The translations under genes and the position numbers were made by a program. The notes beneath the pieces were generated by a model that was not told the DNA's origin, searched no databases, and saw nothing but the letters and a program-made list of their open reading frames with translations. From assembly GCF_007655005.1 (NCBI RefSeq), contig NZ_SZVW01000008.1, positions 186,001-250,000 on the forward strand: a DNA stretch of 64,000 nt. Direction: 5' to 3'. Positions within the stretch are counted from its first letter, which is position 1. Each line of letters opens with the position of its first letter. This document shows positions 49,216 through 57,057 of the stretch, piece by piece. The DNA is from Streptomyces tibetensis (lineage in GTDB: Bacteria > Actinomycetota > Actinomycetes > Streptomycetales > Streptomycetaceae).

Positions 49216-50322
49216 CTACTCACCGAGGGCCCAGCCCACGTCCCTGAGCAGGGAATGACGCCACCCGGCGCGGTCATGCCCGGACGCGGACCGGGAGACT
49301 CGCACGGTCGCCCCGGCCCGCTCCACCAACCTCTCGGTCACCTCACAGTGAGGCAGCATCCGGTCCTCGTGCTCCCCGACGTCGAACGCCACCCGCAGCC
49401 CCGACAGATCGGCACCCTCCCGCAGCCGCTCGGCCATCGCGCCCCCGACCGGCCCGCCCAAAGGGTCGGCTGACCCCAACGCGTCCGGCGTCCACCAGAA
49501 CGACCCCGACTGACACGCCACCCGCGACACCAGCTCCGGAAACTCCAGCGCCGCGTACACCGCACTCAGCCCCCCGAGACTCTGCCCGGCGACCACCAGC
49601 CGCCCCAGGTCGGCGGGTACGCCGGACTCCGCCACCAGCGGCAGCAGTTCGTCCCGTACCGCCTCCCACAACTCGGGCCGGCAGGCGAACTCGGCCACCC
49701 GGTCCTTGGCCGGCAGGAAGACAAGAGTGACCGGCGGCACCTCACCCGCCGCCACGGCCGAATCGAACGCGGTCACGGCCGGATGCAGATACAGCCAGTC
49801 GTCCCCGTCGAGCAGCAGCACCACCGGCCCGCCGCCCCCCGCCGGATGAACCCGCACCGTACGCCGCCCGCCCAGCCGTTCGCTCGCCCAGCGAATCCGT
49901 GCCCGCGGCACCGGCAGCACCGCATCGGCCCCGACGACCGGCCAGTGCGGCTGCTCCGGCGCATCCGGCGTGGCGATGATGGACCGGTCCCCGCCGGCCC
50001 CGGCCGGGTTGAACGGATCGGCATGGAAGGCGTCCGACACCGCGAACCGATACGTCACCCGCAGCCGCGCGGGCATGCGCACCTCCGCGTACCAGCAGTC
50101 CGAGTCTGCCCAGCGCCGCATGGGCACAGGGTCCGACCAGCTCTCGAACTCGATCACGACCGGCGACGACCCGCGCCACAGGAACAGCGCCGTCCATCCG
50201 CCGTCACCGTCCGGTACGACCGGCGGCGCTCCCACCCCGGCCCAGAACCCGTCCGTGCCGGGCGCCCCGGGCCACCCGTACCCGGCGAACGCGTCCTCCC
50301 TGCCGGCCGCGGCCACGCGCAT
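49216..50322 (-). CDS. cchJ: CchJ, enterochelin esterase-like hydrolase
   Basis: This 368-residue protein has an N-terminal Fes-type beta domain (GVGAPPVVPDGDGGWTALFLWRG) and a C-terminal alpha/beta-hydrolase domain, with nucleophile Ser248 in GQSLGG and likely His349 in SGHD. In coelichelin biosynthesis CchJ is thought to release the tetrapeptide from CchH, which lacks a thioesterase; cleavage of the imported ferric complex is an alternative. The ATG at 50322 has AAGGAG at ideal spacing, better than the upstream ATG. There is no signal peptide, so it is cytosolic. It is divergent from cchK with one shared iron box. Confidence 0.94.
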   Translation of the reverse strand: MRVAAAGREDAFAGYGWPGAPGTDGFWAGVGAPPVVPDGDGGWTALFLWRGSSPVVIEFESWSDPVPMRRWADSDCWYAEVRMPARLRVTYRFAVSDAFHADPFNPAGAGGDRSIIATPDAPEQPHWPVVGADAVLPVPRARIRWASERLGGRRTVRVHPAGGGGPVVLLLDGDDWLYLHPAVTAFDSAVAAGEVPPVTLVFLPAKDRVAEFACRPELWEAVRDELLPLVAESGVPADLGRLVVAGQSLGGLSAVYAALEFPELVSRVACQSGSFWWTPDALGSADPLGGPVGGAMAERLREGADLSGLRVAFDVGEHEDRMLPHCEVTERLVERAGATVRVSRSASGHDRAGWRHSLLRDVGWALGE

Positions 50323-50369
50323 GAACGTCTCCTTGTGAGAGGGAAGGGCCAAAGGCTAAGCTCCGTCAA

Positions 50370-50388
50370 TTAGGCGAGCCTAACCTAA
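50370..50388. promoter_or_regulatory. Iron box shared by cchJ and cchK
   Basis: TTAGGCGAGCCTAACCTAA lies midway between the divergent starts, 47 bp from cchJ and 27 bp from cchK. It is placed to repress both promoters in iron-rich cells. Confidence 0.9.
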
Positions 50389-50415
50389 TCTTGGCCCTCC
50401 GAGGAGGCAGCGCGC

Positions 50416-50628
50416 ATGAGCACCAACCCCTTCGACGACAACGAAGGCCGATTCCTGGTCCTGGTGAACGACGAGGGGCAGCACTCCCTCTGGCCGTCCT
50501 TCGCCGAGGTGCCCGGGGGATGGACGATCGCCTTCGCCGAGAACACCCGCGAGGCCTGCCTGGAGTACGTGGAGACCCACTGGACGGACCTGCGTCCCAC
50601 GTCCCTCGCTGCGTCCCAGGACGCCTGA
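50416..50628 (+). CDS. cchK: CchK, MbtH-like protein
   Basis: This 70-residue MbtH-family partner of NRPS adenylation domains carries the diagnostic residues [10 protein letters not shown] at 18-27 and the late Trp-Thr-Asp-Leu-Arg-Pro. Such proteins bind A domains and are needed for their folding or activity, so CchK should support the three A domains of CchH. The ATG at 50416 follows GAGGAGG. The next open frame starts nine bases after its stop, so a truncated amidohydrolase is probably co-transcribed. Confidence 0.96.
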   Translation: MSTNPFDDNEGRFLVLVNDEGQHSLWPSFAEVPGGWTIAFAENTREACLEYVETHWTDLRPTSLAASQDA

Positions 50629-50636
50629 TCCCGCCG

Positions 50637-51326
50637 ATGCTCTGCACCAGGCTGACCAACGCCCGTTTCCTCACGATGGATCCGGACCGTCCGGTCGCGC
50701 ATGACCTGGGCATCTGGCAGGGCCGGATCGTGGGCCTCGACGAGGCGGTGACCTCCCTGCCCGCCCGCGAGGTCGTCGACCTGCAGGGCGCCACCGTGCT
50801 GCCGGGGTTCATCGACGCCCATGTCCACCTCGCCTGGACCGGGTTCAAGCAGAACACCCCGAGCATCGCCGGCCTCACCCGCGTCGACGACGTGCTCGCC
50901 GTCGTGACCGAGGCCGTCGCCCGCACCAGCGCGCCCGGCGACTGGGTGAGCATCGCCGGCTACGACCAGCGGGCCCTGGGACGTCATCTGACCGCCGCCG
51001 ACCTCGACCAGGTCAGCGACGGACGCAAGCTCTACCTGCTGCACGACTCCGGACACGGCTGTGTCGTCAACACCGCCGTCCTGGACCTGCTCCCCGCCGG
51101 TGTCCCGCACGAGAACGGCTTCCTCGCCGAACAGGACATGGGCGCCGCCCGCGCCCTGTGCCTGCCGCACTCCCAGGAGGACCTGGCCGAGGCGATCGGC
51201 CGCGCGGCCCGCACCTGCCTCGCCGAGGGCGTCACCGCCTGCGCCGAAGCAGGCATCGGCGGCACCCTCTTCGGTCACAGTCCGGTCGAACTCGGCGCAT
51301 ACCAACTCGCCCGCGACAACGATCTG
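50637..51326 (+). pseudogene. Truncated YtcJ-like amidohydrolase
   Basis: From the ATG at 50637 the sequence reads as a good amidohydrolase N-terminus: TNARFLTMDPDRPVAHDLGIW, then the metal motif FIDAHVHLAW near residue 62, continuing to about residue 229 (YQLARDNDLLP). Family members have about 530 residues. Homology-like sequence then stops abruptly near 51326, where another gene's sequence begins in a different frame. The catalytic barrel is incomplete, so the product should be inactive. The N-terminal part shows no internal stop, so the deletion seems recent. Confidence 0.8.
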
Positions 51327-51568
51327 TTGCCGCCTTCTGCGTGGCCGCACACCGGCAGGGCAGCGGAGCGGGAGCGGGTCTCCTGCGCGCCGTGCTCGCC
51401 ACGGCACGTGCCTAGTCGCTGGACGCCGTGTTCACGGCGACCACCGGGGGCGCCGGACTGTTCCTCCGCTACGGATTCACGCGGACGACGGCCCGTCGGG
51501 CGCCGCGCTCCTGGGCGGATTCCCTGGACCCGCGGCGCGACGCGCAGGTTTTGGTCAGGAGGTGGTGA
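51327..51568 (+). pseudogene. 3' remnant of a GNAT acetyltransferase
   Basis: In frame 2 this stretch encodes AFCVAAHRQGSGAGAGLLRAVLATARA, a TAG stop at 51413-51415, then SLDAVFTATTGGAGLFLRYGF and a tail ending in [13 protein letters not shown]. The RGxGxG-like acetyl-CoA loop and the FLRYGF strand are those of GNAT N-acetyltransferases, of the short ArgA-like kind. The 5' half is missing and the frame has a nonsense codon. Its 3' end overlaps the end of argB by 14 bases. An ArgA-like gene beside argB would have made an arginine/ornithine pair, which is inference. Confidence 0.65.
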
Positions 51569-52442
51569 CCACGTCGGGCACCACCGTGGTGCCCGGGCCC
51601 GACCCGGTGAGCACACTGCGCAGCACCGCGTGCGGCACGCGCCCGTCCATCACGTGCGCCGCGCGCACCCCACCGCGGACGGCCCGCAGGCAGCCCTCCA
51701 TCTTCGGCAGCATCCCACTGGCCAGTCCGGGCAGCAGCTCGTCCAGGGCACGGGCCGTCAGACGGTCGATCACCTCGGTGTTGTGCGGCCAGTCCGCGTA
51801 CAGCCCCTCCACGTCGGTGAGCATCACCAGCCTTTCGGCATCGAGAGCCACGGCGAGGGCCGCGGCCGCGAGATCGGCGTTCACGTTGTAGATCTGTCCG
51901 TCCGCGCCGCGTGCGACGGGGGAGACGACGGGGATGTGGTCCTGCTCCAACAGGGCGCGCACCATGGCGGGGTTGACGTCCACCACGTCGCCGACCAGAC
52001 CGATGTCCACTGCCCGGCCGTCCACCCGGGCCGGACGCCGCTCGGCGGTCATCGTGTGGGCGTCCTCCCCGGTCAGACCCACGGCGAAGGGACCGTGGGC
52101 GTTGATGTGACCGACCAGCTCCCGCTGAACGCGACCCGTCAGCACCATGCGCACCACGTCCATGGTCTCGGGTGTGGTCACTCGCAGCCCTGCCTCGAAG
52201 CGGCTCTCCAGACCGAGCCGGTCCAGCATCGCGCTGATCTGCGGCCCGCCACCGTGCACGACGACCGGCCGCAGCCCCGCGTGCCACAGCTCCACGACGT
52301 CCCGGGCGAAGGTCAGTTGCAGATGCGGGTCCACCATGGCGTTGCCGCCGAACTTGACAACGACGACACTGCCCCGCGATCCCTCGGGCTCAAGAAGTGC
52401 CGGGGCGGACGGATCCTCTTCTCGGGAGGCTGTCACGGTCAC
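51555..52442 (-). CDS. argB: Acetylglutamate kinase, iron-box controlled
   Basis: This 295-residue amino acid kinase phosphorylates N-acetyl-L-glutamate, the second step toward ornithine. Landmarks are the phosphate loop [10 protein letters not shown], the substrate loop [22 protein letters not shown], and MLTDVEGLY with GGML-type SGMLPKM. I chose the GTG at 52442 (GGAG eight bases upstream); 52460 is an alternative. Streptomyces normally has argB in the argCJBD operon, so this is probably an extra copy. It is not next to other intact arg genes, but it carries an iron box and lies beside the coelichelin genes, so it probably raises ornithine supply when iron is scarce. Confidence 0.93.
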   Translation of the reverse strand: MTVTASREEDPSAPALLEPEGSRGSVVVVKFGGNAMVDPHLQLTFARDVVELWHAGLRPVVVHGGGPQISAMLDRLGLESRFEAGLRVTTPETMDVVRMVLTGRVQRELVGHINAHGPFAVGLTGEDAHTMTAERRPARVDGRAVDIGLVGDVVDVNPAMVRALLEQDHIPVVSPVARGADGQIYNVNADLAAAALAVALDAERLVMLTDVEGLYADWPHNTEVIDRLTARALDELLPGLASGMLPKMEGCLRAVRGGVRAAHVMDGRVPHAVLRSVLTGSGPGTTVVPDVVTTS

Positions 52443-52504
52443 GCGGTCACTCCGTTTCACGGCGGGGCCGGGCAGACCCGGGCCAGGGGAGCACGCTTTG
52501 AATT

Positions 52505-52523
52505 TTAGCTTAGCCTAACCTAA
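52505..52523. promoter_or_regulatory. Iron box upstream of argB
   Basis: TTAGCTTAGCCTAACCTAA is a nearly symmetrical iron box, closer to the ideal palindrome than most boxes in the cluster. It lies 62 bp upstream of the argB start, with only gene remnants on its other side. Confidence 0.92.
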
Positions 52524-52549
52524 GTGAGGCGCTGTTTTCGTGGAACACG

Positions 52550-52689
52550 GGCAGGGCCAGGGAGTGGTGGCTCCGTCCTCGTCGGTTCACGGGACGCGGC
52601 AGTCGCGCAGATCATCTCCCGCGTCGACGAGGCCACCGGTCAGCCCCTGTCCCACGGCACGGGGTGGATTCGCGGACCGCCGACCGAAT
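52550..52689 (+). pseudogene. C-terminal fragment of an unknown gene
   Basis: An open frame ending at the TGA at 52687-52689 encodes SVLVGSRDAAVAQIISRVDE and a short tail. It has protein-like composition but no start codon or upstream body, since the argB promoter intervenes. It is probably the 3' remnant of a gene cut off by rearrangement. Family not recognised. Confidence 0.35.
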
Positions 52690-52719
52690 GATTGAATTCC
52701 GTATTGAGAGGCTCGCGGC

Positions 52720-53171
52720 ATGTCCTCACCCGACCTCGCCCGGCTCGTCGAGCGGCTCCACCAGAACCTCGACCGCCCCGAGCGTGACCTGCTGGCACCG
52801 GGCAGCACCTGGAACCTTTCCCAGACGGTGCAGCACTGTGCCCAGACCGTCCGCTACTCCGTGACCGGATATCCCGTGCTCAAGCCCGCCCTGTTCCGGG
52901 TGACGGCAGGCTCTCTGGCCAGACGGGTCTTCCTGCGCCGCGGGGCGATGAAGCACCCGCTCGGTGCGGAGATCGACGGAGCGCCCCCTTTGGACCCGGA
53001 TCTGCCGGTGCCCGGGCCGCGGGCGGCCTCGCCGAGGCTGTGACCCTGTTCACCGGCCACACCGCAGAGCACGCTCCCCATCCCGCATACGGACGCTGTT
53101 CGCGCGATGAGTTCGCACAGCTCCATGCCATGCATCTCGCCGAGCACCTTCCCGGACTGACCGAGGGCTGA
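52720..53171 (+). pseudogene. Frameshifted DUF1569-like gene
   Basis: The first 97 or so codons from the ATG at 52720 match the DUF1569 pattern (DLARLVERLHQNL, SQTVQHCAQTVRYS, FLRRGAMKHPL) and then run to a premature stop at 53041-53043. The family's C-terminus continues in another frame: VTLFTGHTAEHAPHPAYGRCSRDEFAQ, then LHAMHLAEHLPGL, ending at 53171. The frames switch between about 53010 and 53030, so a one-base loss or two-base gain broke the gene, unless the assembly is wrong. The His residues kept in both halves are those expected for a DinB-like metal site. Confidence 0.7.
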
Positions 53172-53219
53172 CGCGGCGCTGGGCCGCCCCACGCCCGTGT
53201 CACGTCCGGCGGCCCGCTC

Positions 53220-54692
53220 TCACCGCCGCAGGCCCTCCGAGGAGGATGCGGTGAAGTCCTTCGCTTCAAAACGACCGACCTCGGTGCGGAGCCGACCGGT
53301 GGACCAGGGCCAGCTGAAGCTGTTGCGGCCGTTGGTGTCGAGGTAATAGCTCCTGCATCCACCGGAGTTGTAGACGGTGCCGGCCAGCGCGGTCTGCAGC
53401 CGGGCGTTGTACGCGGCCTGCACGTCGGCGCGTACCTCCAGCGCCGCCCACTTCCCCTCCCGTGCGGTCTTGACGGCGCCCAGGACGAGTTCGAGCTGTG
53501 CCTCCAGGATGGCGAACGCCGACGAGTGCCCGGTTCCCAGGCCGGGGCCGAGGAGCATGAAGGCATTGGGGAAGCCCGTCACGACGGTGCCCAGGTACGC
53601 CTCGGGGGAGCCCTGCCAGTGGTCGGCGAGCGAGCGGCCGTCCCCGTCGCGGACCAGGCCGGCGAGCGGCGTGTCGAGAATACGGAAGCCGGTGCCGAGG
53701 ATGACCGCGTCCACCTCGGCGGCGCTGCCGTCGGCACCGCGCACGGTATTGCCTTCGACGGCGTCCACCGCGGTGGCGTGCACGGCGACATTCGGTCGGT
53801 TCAGCGCGGGGTAGTAGTGGTTGGAGAACAGGATGCGCTTGCAGCCGATGGTGTAGTCGGGGGTCAGCTTGCGGCGCAGTTCGGCGTCGCGCACGGTGGC
53901 CCGCAGGTGGCCCCGTGCGAGGGCCTGGACGCCGCGCATCAGCTCGGGGCGCCGGAATCCGCGCCCGAGCGTCTCCATGGCGCGGTACTCCAGCCCTGCC
54001 ACCGCGGCTCGCACGCCCGGCAGGTGGCGCATCGCCCACCGTTCGGCCTTCGGTATGTGATGGTCCAGCTTGGGCAGCACCCACTGCGCGGTGCGCTGGA
54101 ACAGGTGGAGCCGGGCGACGTCGGGGGCGATCGCCGGGACGAACTGCACGGCCGAGGCGCCGGTGCCGAGCACCGCGACCCGCTTGCCACGCAGGTCGTG
54201 GTCGTGGTTCCAGCGCGCGGAGTGGAACACCTCGCCGGGGAAACCGTCGAGGCCGGGGACGTCCGGGACGAGAGGCTCGTTCCACGGGCCGGCGCCGGCG
54301 ATCAGGAACCGGGCGGTGAACTCACCGGCGTCGGAACGGACGAGCCAGCGGGCCGGGCCGGGCTGCCATCGCGCCTCGGTCATCCGCACGCCGAACCGGG
54401 TGTGTTCGCGCAGCCGGTACGTGTCGGCGACCCGTCTCACGTACGAGAGGATCTCCGGCTGGTGCGCGTACACCCGCGTCCAGTCCGGGTTCGGTGCGAA
54501 GGAGTAGCTGTAGAGGCGGGACGGTACGTCGCACTGGCAGCCGGGATAGGTGTTCGCCCGCCACGTGCCGCCGAAGTCGTCGGCCGCCTCGATGATCAGG
54601 AAGTCCCGGATGCCGGCGCCGCGGAGCCTGGCCCCGGCGCCGACCCCGGAGATGCCGGCGCCGATGACGATGACCTCGAAGTGGGTGCTCAT
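53220..54692 (-). CDS. Flavin monooxygenase of the Baeyer-Villiger type
   Basis: This 490-residue enzyme has two Rossmann motifs: FAD GAGISG at residues 11-16 and NADPH GTGASA near 174. Between them is FPGEVFHSARW, the FxGxxxHxxxW fingerprint of class B flavin monooxygenases and Baeyer-Villiger monooxygenases. It should use NADPH and O2 to insert oxygen next to a ketone or oxidise a heteroatom. The ATG at 54692 has AGGAG upstream and overlaps the stop of the patatin gene (ATGA), so the two are co-translated. It is divergently controlled with a TetR gene. Oxidation of a ketone to an ester followed by lipase cleavage would be a consistent pathway, but this is inference. Confidence 0.93.
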   Translation of the reverse strand: MSTHFEVIVIGAGISGVGAGARLRGAGIRDFLIIEAADDFGGTWRANTYPGCQCDVPSRLYSYSFAPNPDWTRVYAHQPEILSYVRRVADTYRLREHTRFGVRMTEARWQPGPARWLVRSDAGEFTARFLIAGAGPWNEPLVPDVPGLDGFPGEVFHSARWNHDHDLRGKRVAVLGTGASAVQFVPAIAPDVARLHLFQRTAQWVLPKLDHHIPKAERWAMRHLPGVRAAVAGLEYRAMETLGRGFRRPELMRGVQALARGHLRATVRDAELRRKLTPDYTIGCKRILFSNHYYPALNRPNVAVHATAVDAVEGNTVRGADGSAAEVDAVILGTGFRILDTPLAGLVRDGDGRSLADHWQGSPEAYLGTVVTGFPNAFMLLGPGLGTGHSSAFAILEAQLELVLGAVKTAREGKWAALEVRADVQAAYNARLQTALAGTVYNSGGCRSYYLDTNGRNSFSWPWSTGRLRTEVGRFEAKDFTASSSEGLRR

Positions 54693-55633
54693 GCCGCGAC
54701 GCTCCTGTCGATGGCTCGCTCGACACGGTCGGGTGCGGTGCGCAGGGAGACGTCGAGGGTGGCCGCACGCCGCCGCGGGTCCATGAAGTTCGCCCCCATC
54801 ACGGCCAGTTCCTCCACACCGGGCTCGATCCGGACGACGCGGCAGCCCGCCGCGCGCAACAGGCGTTCCTCCGCGTCGACGGTCCGGGTCATCCAGCGGC
54901 GCAGGACCCGTTCGAGACGGCTCAGGCCGGTGGCGGGTGCGCCCCCGGAGGTCGACATGGGAGCGACGATCACCACCTCGTCCAGCCCGAGGGGCACGAG
55001 GAGGTCCGCCGAGGTCGGGGACACCGCCCCGCCGTCGAGGTAGGCCCGCCCGTCGATCCGCACCGGCGGGAACCAGCCCGGGACAGCCCAGGACGCGGCG
55101 ATCGCGCTGCCCAGGTCCGTGGCCGGCGCGCCCGGCGCGCCGAACGCGACCCGCCGGCCCGAGCGAGTGTCGGCCGCGACCAGCCAGGTGCGCGTGGAGT
55201 CCAGCCACGGGCGGCCCTCCGCCAGCGCGGCTCCGAACCGGTGCAGCCGACGCGCATCACCCCGGCCGCGCGGCAGCAGCCCCACCAGCCCCGACCCCGG
55301 CGAGACCCGGCCGCGTACGGCAGCCGCCACCAGCCCGGCCCCCGGCAGCCCGGGCCACGGCACGGGAGGCAGCGCACCCGGGGTGGCGTGGAGGTGTCGG
55401 AGCAGCACCGGGTCCGCGCCCGTCTCTCCCCGTACCGCCGCGAGCAGATCGGACACGGACCGCCCGGAGCCGAGAGCGGACACGACTTCTGCTCCGGCGG
55501 ACGTCCCGACCAACACCTCGGCGGCCCGCGCGTCCCAGCCCAGCCGCTCTTCCACTGCGGTGAGCGCGGCGACCGTCCAGGCGAAGCCGAGCGTGCCGCC
55601 GCACCCGACCACCAGCGCACGCCGTAACGCCAT
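54689..55633 (-). CDS. Patatin-like phospholipase
   Basis: This 314-residue patatin-fold hydrolase has the oxyanion motif GCGGTLGF near residue 10, nucleophile Ser45 in GTSAG and catalytic Asp200 in YLDGG. It should hydrolyse acyl esters. There is no signal peptide. The ATG at 55633 follows GGGAG. It is first of a two-gene unit with the monooxygenase and divergent from a TetR regulator across a 58-bp gap with a palindrome. Confidence 0.92.
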   Translation of the reverse strand: MALRRALVVGCGGTLGFAWTVAALTAVEERLGWDARAAEVLVGTSAGAEVVSALGSGRSVSDLLAAVRGETGADPVLLRHLHATPGALPPVPWPGLPGAGLVAAAVRGRVSPGSGLVGLLPRGRGDARRLHRFGAALAEGRPWLDSTRTWLVAADTRSGRRVAFGAPGAPATDLGSAIAASWAVPGWFPPVRIDGRAYLDGGAVSPTSADLLVPLGLDEVVIVAPMSTSGGAPATGLSRLERVLRRWMTRTVDAEERLLRAAGCRVVRIEPGVEELAVMGANFMDPRRRAATLDVSLRTAPDRVERAIDRSVAA

Positions 55634-55641
55634 GGATTCTC

Positions 55642-55669
55642 CCGGAATTCAGATATCAATGGAATCCGG
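55642..55669. promoter_or_regulatory. Candidate TetR operator
   Basis: CCGGAATTC at 55642-55650 and GAATCCGG at 55662-55669 form an imperfect dyad in the 58-bp gap between the divergent patatin and TetR genes. Its position suits repression of both. Confidence 0.55.
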
Positions 55670-55691
55670 AAGCTAGCGGTAATCTGCAGGC

Positions 55692-56279
55692 GTGGCAAGA
55701 CTCACCCGGGCCGAGAGCCAGGCCCGCACCCGCGAACACGTCCTCGACACCGCTCACGAGCTCTTCCTGCGTGACGGCTTCACGGCGACCTCCATCGAGC
55801 GGGTCGCGGAGGCCGCCGGCTACTCGAAGGGTGCGGTGTACTCCAACTTCGCGACCAAGAACGAGCTCTGCCTTGCCGTCCTGGACCGCATCGCCCTGCA
55901 GCAAGTGGCGTACATCGCCGCCGAGATGGGCGACGCGCCCCGCTTGGAGGACCGGATCGCGGGTTTCGCGCGGTGGGCCGAGCAGCACATCGGCGACAGC
56001 TCGTGGACCGCACTGGAAGTCGAGTTCGCCACCGCCAACCGCCGCGACGCACAGGTCTGCGAACAGCTCGCCCACCGACGGCGCGCCGTCACCAAGACCC
56101 TCGCGGACCTCATCCTGGCTCAGATGCAAGAACTGGGCGTCACGCCCCACATGCCCGAGGACACCGCCGCCTTGATCCTTCTCAGCCTCGGCATCGGCAT
56201 CGGTGTCCAGCGCGCGTTCGATCCCACCGTCCCCGTGCAGCCGCTCGTCGACCTGCTCCGTCAGGTCATGACCGACTGA
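55692..56279 (+). CDS. TetR-family transcriptional regulator
   Basis: This 195-residue protein has an N-terminal TetR helix-turn-helix (TREHVLDTAHELF; TSIERVAEAAGYSKGAVYSNF) and a helical ligand-binding domain. It begins at a GTG at 55692 without a strong ribosome site. It probably represses the divergent patatin-monooxygenase pair through the intervening palindrome, with the enzymes' substrate or product as inducer. Confidence 0.92.
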   Translation: MARLTRAESQARTREHVLDTAHELFLRDGFTATSIERVAEAAGYSKGAVYSNFATKNELCLAVLDRIALQQVAYIAAEMGDAPRLEDRIAGFARWAEQHIGDSSWTALEVEFATANRRDAQVCEQLAHRRRAVTKTLADLILAQMQELGVTPHMPEDTAALILLSLGIGIGVQRAFDPTVPVQPLVDLLRQVMTD

Positions 56280-56430
56280 CCCCGACACGGCTCACAGCGG
56301 GCAATGGGTGCGTTCCGGGTGCCGGGTGCGGGCGTGTGCCGAGACAGCGGACGTCGAGCGACGCGGACGGCGCCGAGGGCACCGGTCCCGCGTCTCCCGA
56401 CGTCCATGACGGCACAGCGGTATGACGTCC

Positions 56431-56847
56431 TCAGTCCGTGGAGAGCCCCGCAACCTCGGTGTAGCGCATGATCTTGCCCCCGGCTCCCCACGTCCCGTCC
56501 GGCTGCTCATGGATGAGCACCCATACCCGGAGCGCCTGATCGGGGCCGAGCCCCGCGGCAGCCAGCACCAGGTCCGTCGCCTCTCGGACCAGACCCGCGC
56601 GCCGCTCGTCATCGAGGACACCGAACGGCACGGTGACGTCGACCCGGAAGCGCGGAGCGTCGTCGGCCGCGGTGACCAGCGCCCCGGCAGGCAGCACATG
56701 CAGGTAGGACCACAGCAGGGAACGGAATATCTCCCGGTCGGGTGCGCCCTCCCAGGTGAGCAGCGCTCGCGCCAGGTCCTGCTGGATGCTCGCTGCGCCT
56801 GCCTCGGTCAACGCACCCTCGGGCACAGTGAGCTCGATCTGGGACAT
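56431..56847 (-). CDS. Tautomerase-superfamily-like protein without the catalytic proline
   Basis: This 138-residue protein starts at the ATG at 56847 behind GGAAGG. The beta-alpha-beta pattern (IELTVPEGALTEAGAASIQQDLARALL and RFRVDVTVPFGVLDDERRAGLVREATDLV) matches the two-motif tautomerase fold. True tautomerases have Pro directly after the start Met; here it is Ser, so the proton-transfer residue is missing and the activity is doubtful. Single gene; function unknown. Confidence 0.7.
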   Translation of the reverse strand: MSQIELTVPEGALTEAGAASIQQDLARALLTWEGAPDREIFRSLLWSYLHVLPAGALVTAADDAPRFRVDVTVPFGVLDDERRAGLVREATDLVLAAAGLGPDQALRVWVLIHEQPDGTWGAGGKIMRYTEVAGLSTD

Positions 56848-57057
56848 GGCCCTTCCTCTCTCTTTCACCAGCCGGGCGGCGACGACCGGCCGCTTTCCGT
56901 GACATCACATCGTGGCGCACGCATCCGCACACCGACGACGGCGGGGTCACCGCGTGACCGCGAGGGGAGAAGGAGGCTCAAGCACGGCACGCACGCTCCG
57001 AGTCGGGTTCCGTGACAGCGCCTGGACCCGGGGCGTACTTGAGCTCGGCGGGGCCCG

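Noticed and set aside
50391-52508. A single 705-codon protein covering the amidohydrolase and beyond
   Set aside because: Only about 229 residues from the ATG at 50637 read as amidohydrolase. The rest is the wrong frame of a GNAT remnant and the antisense strand of argB.
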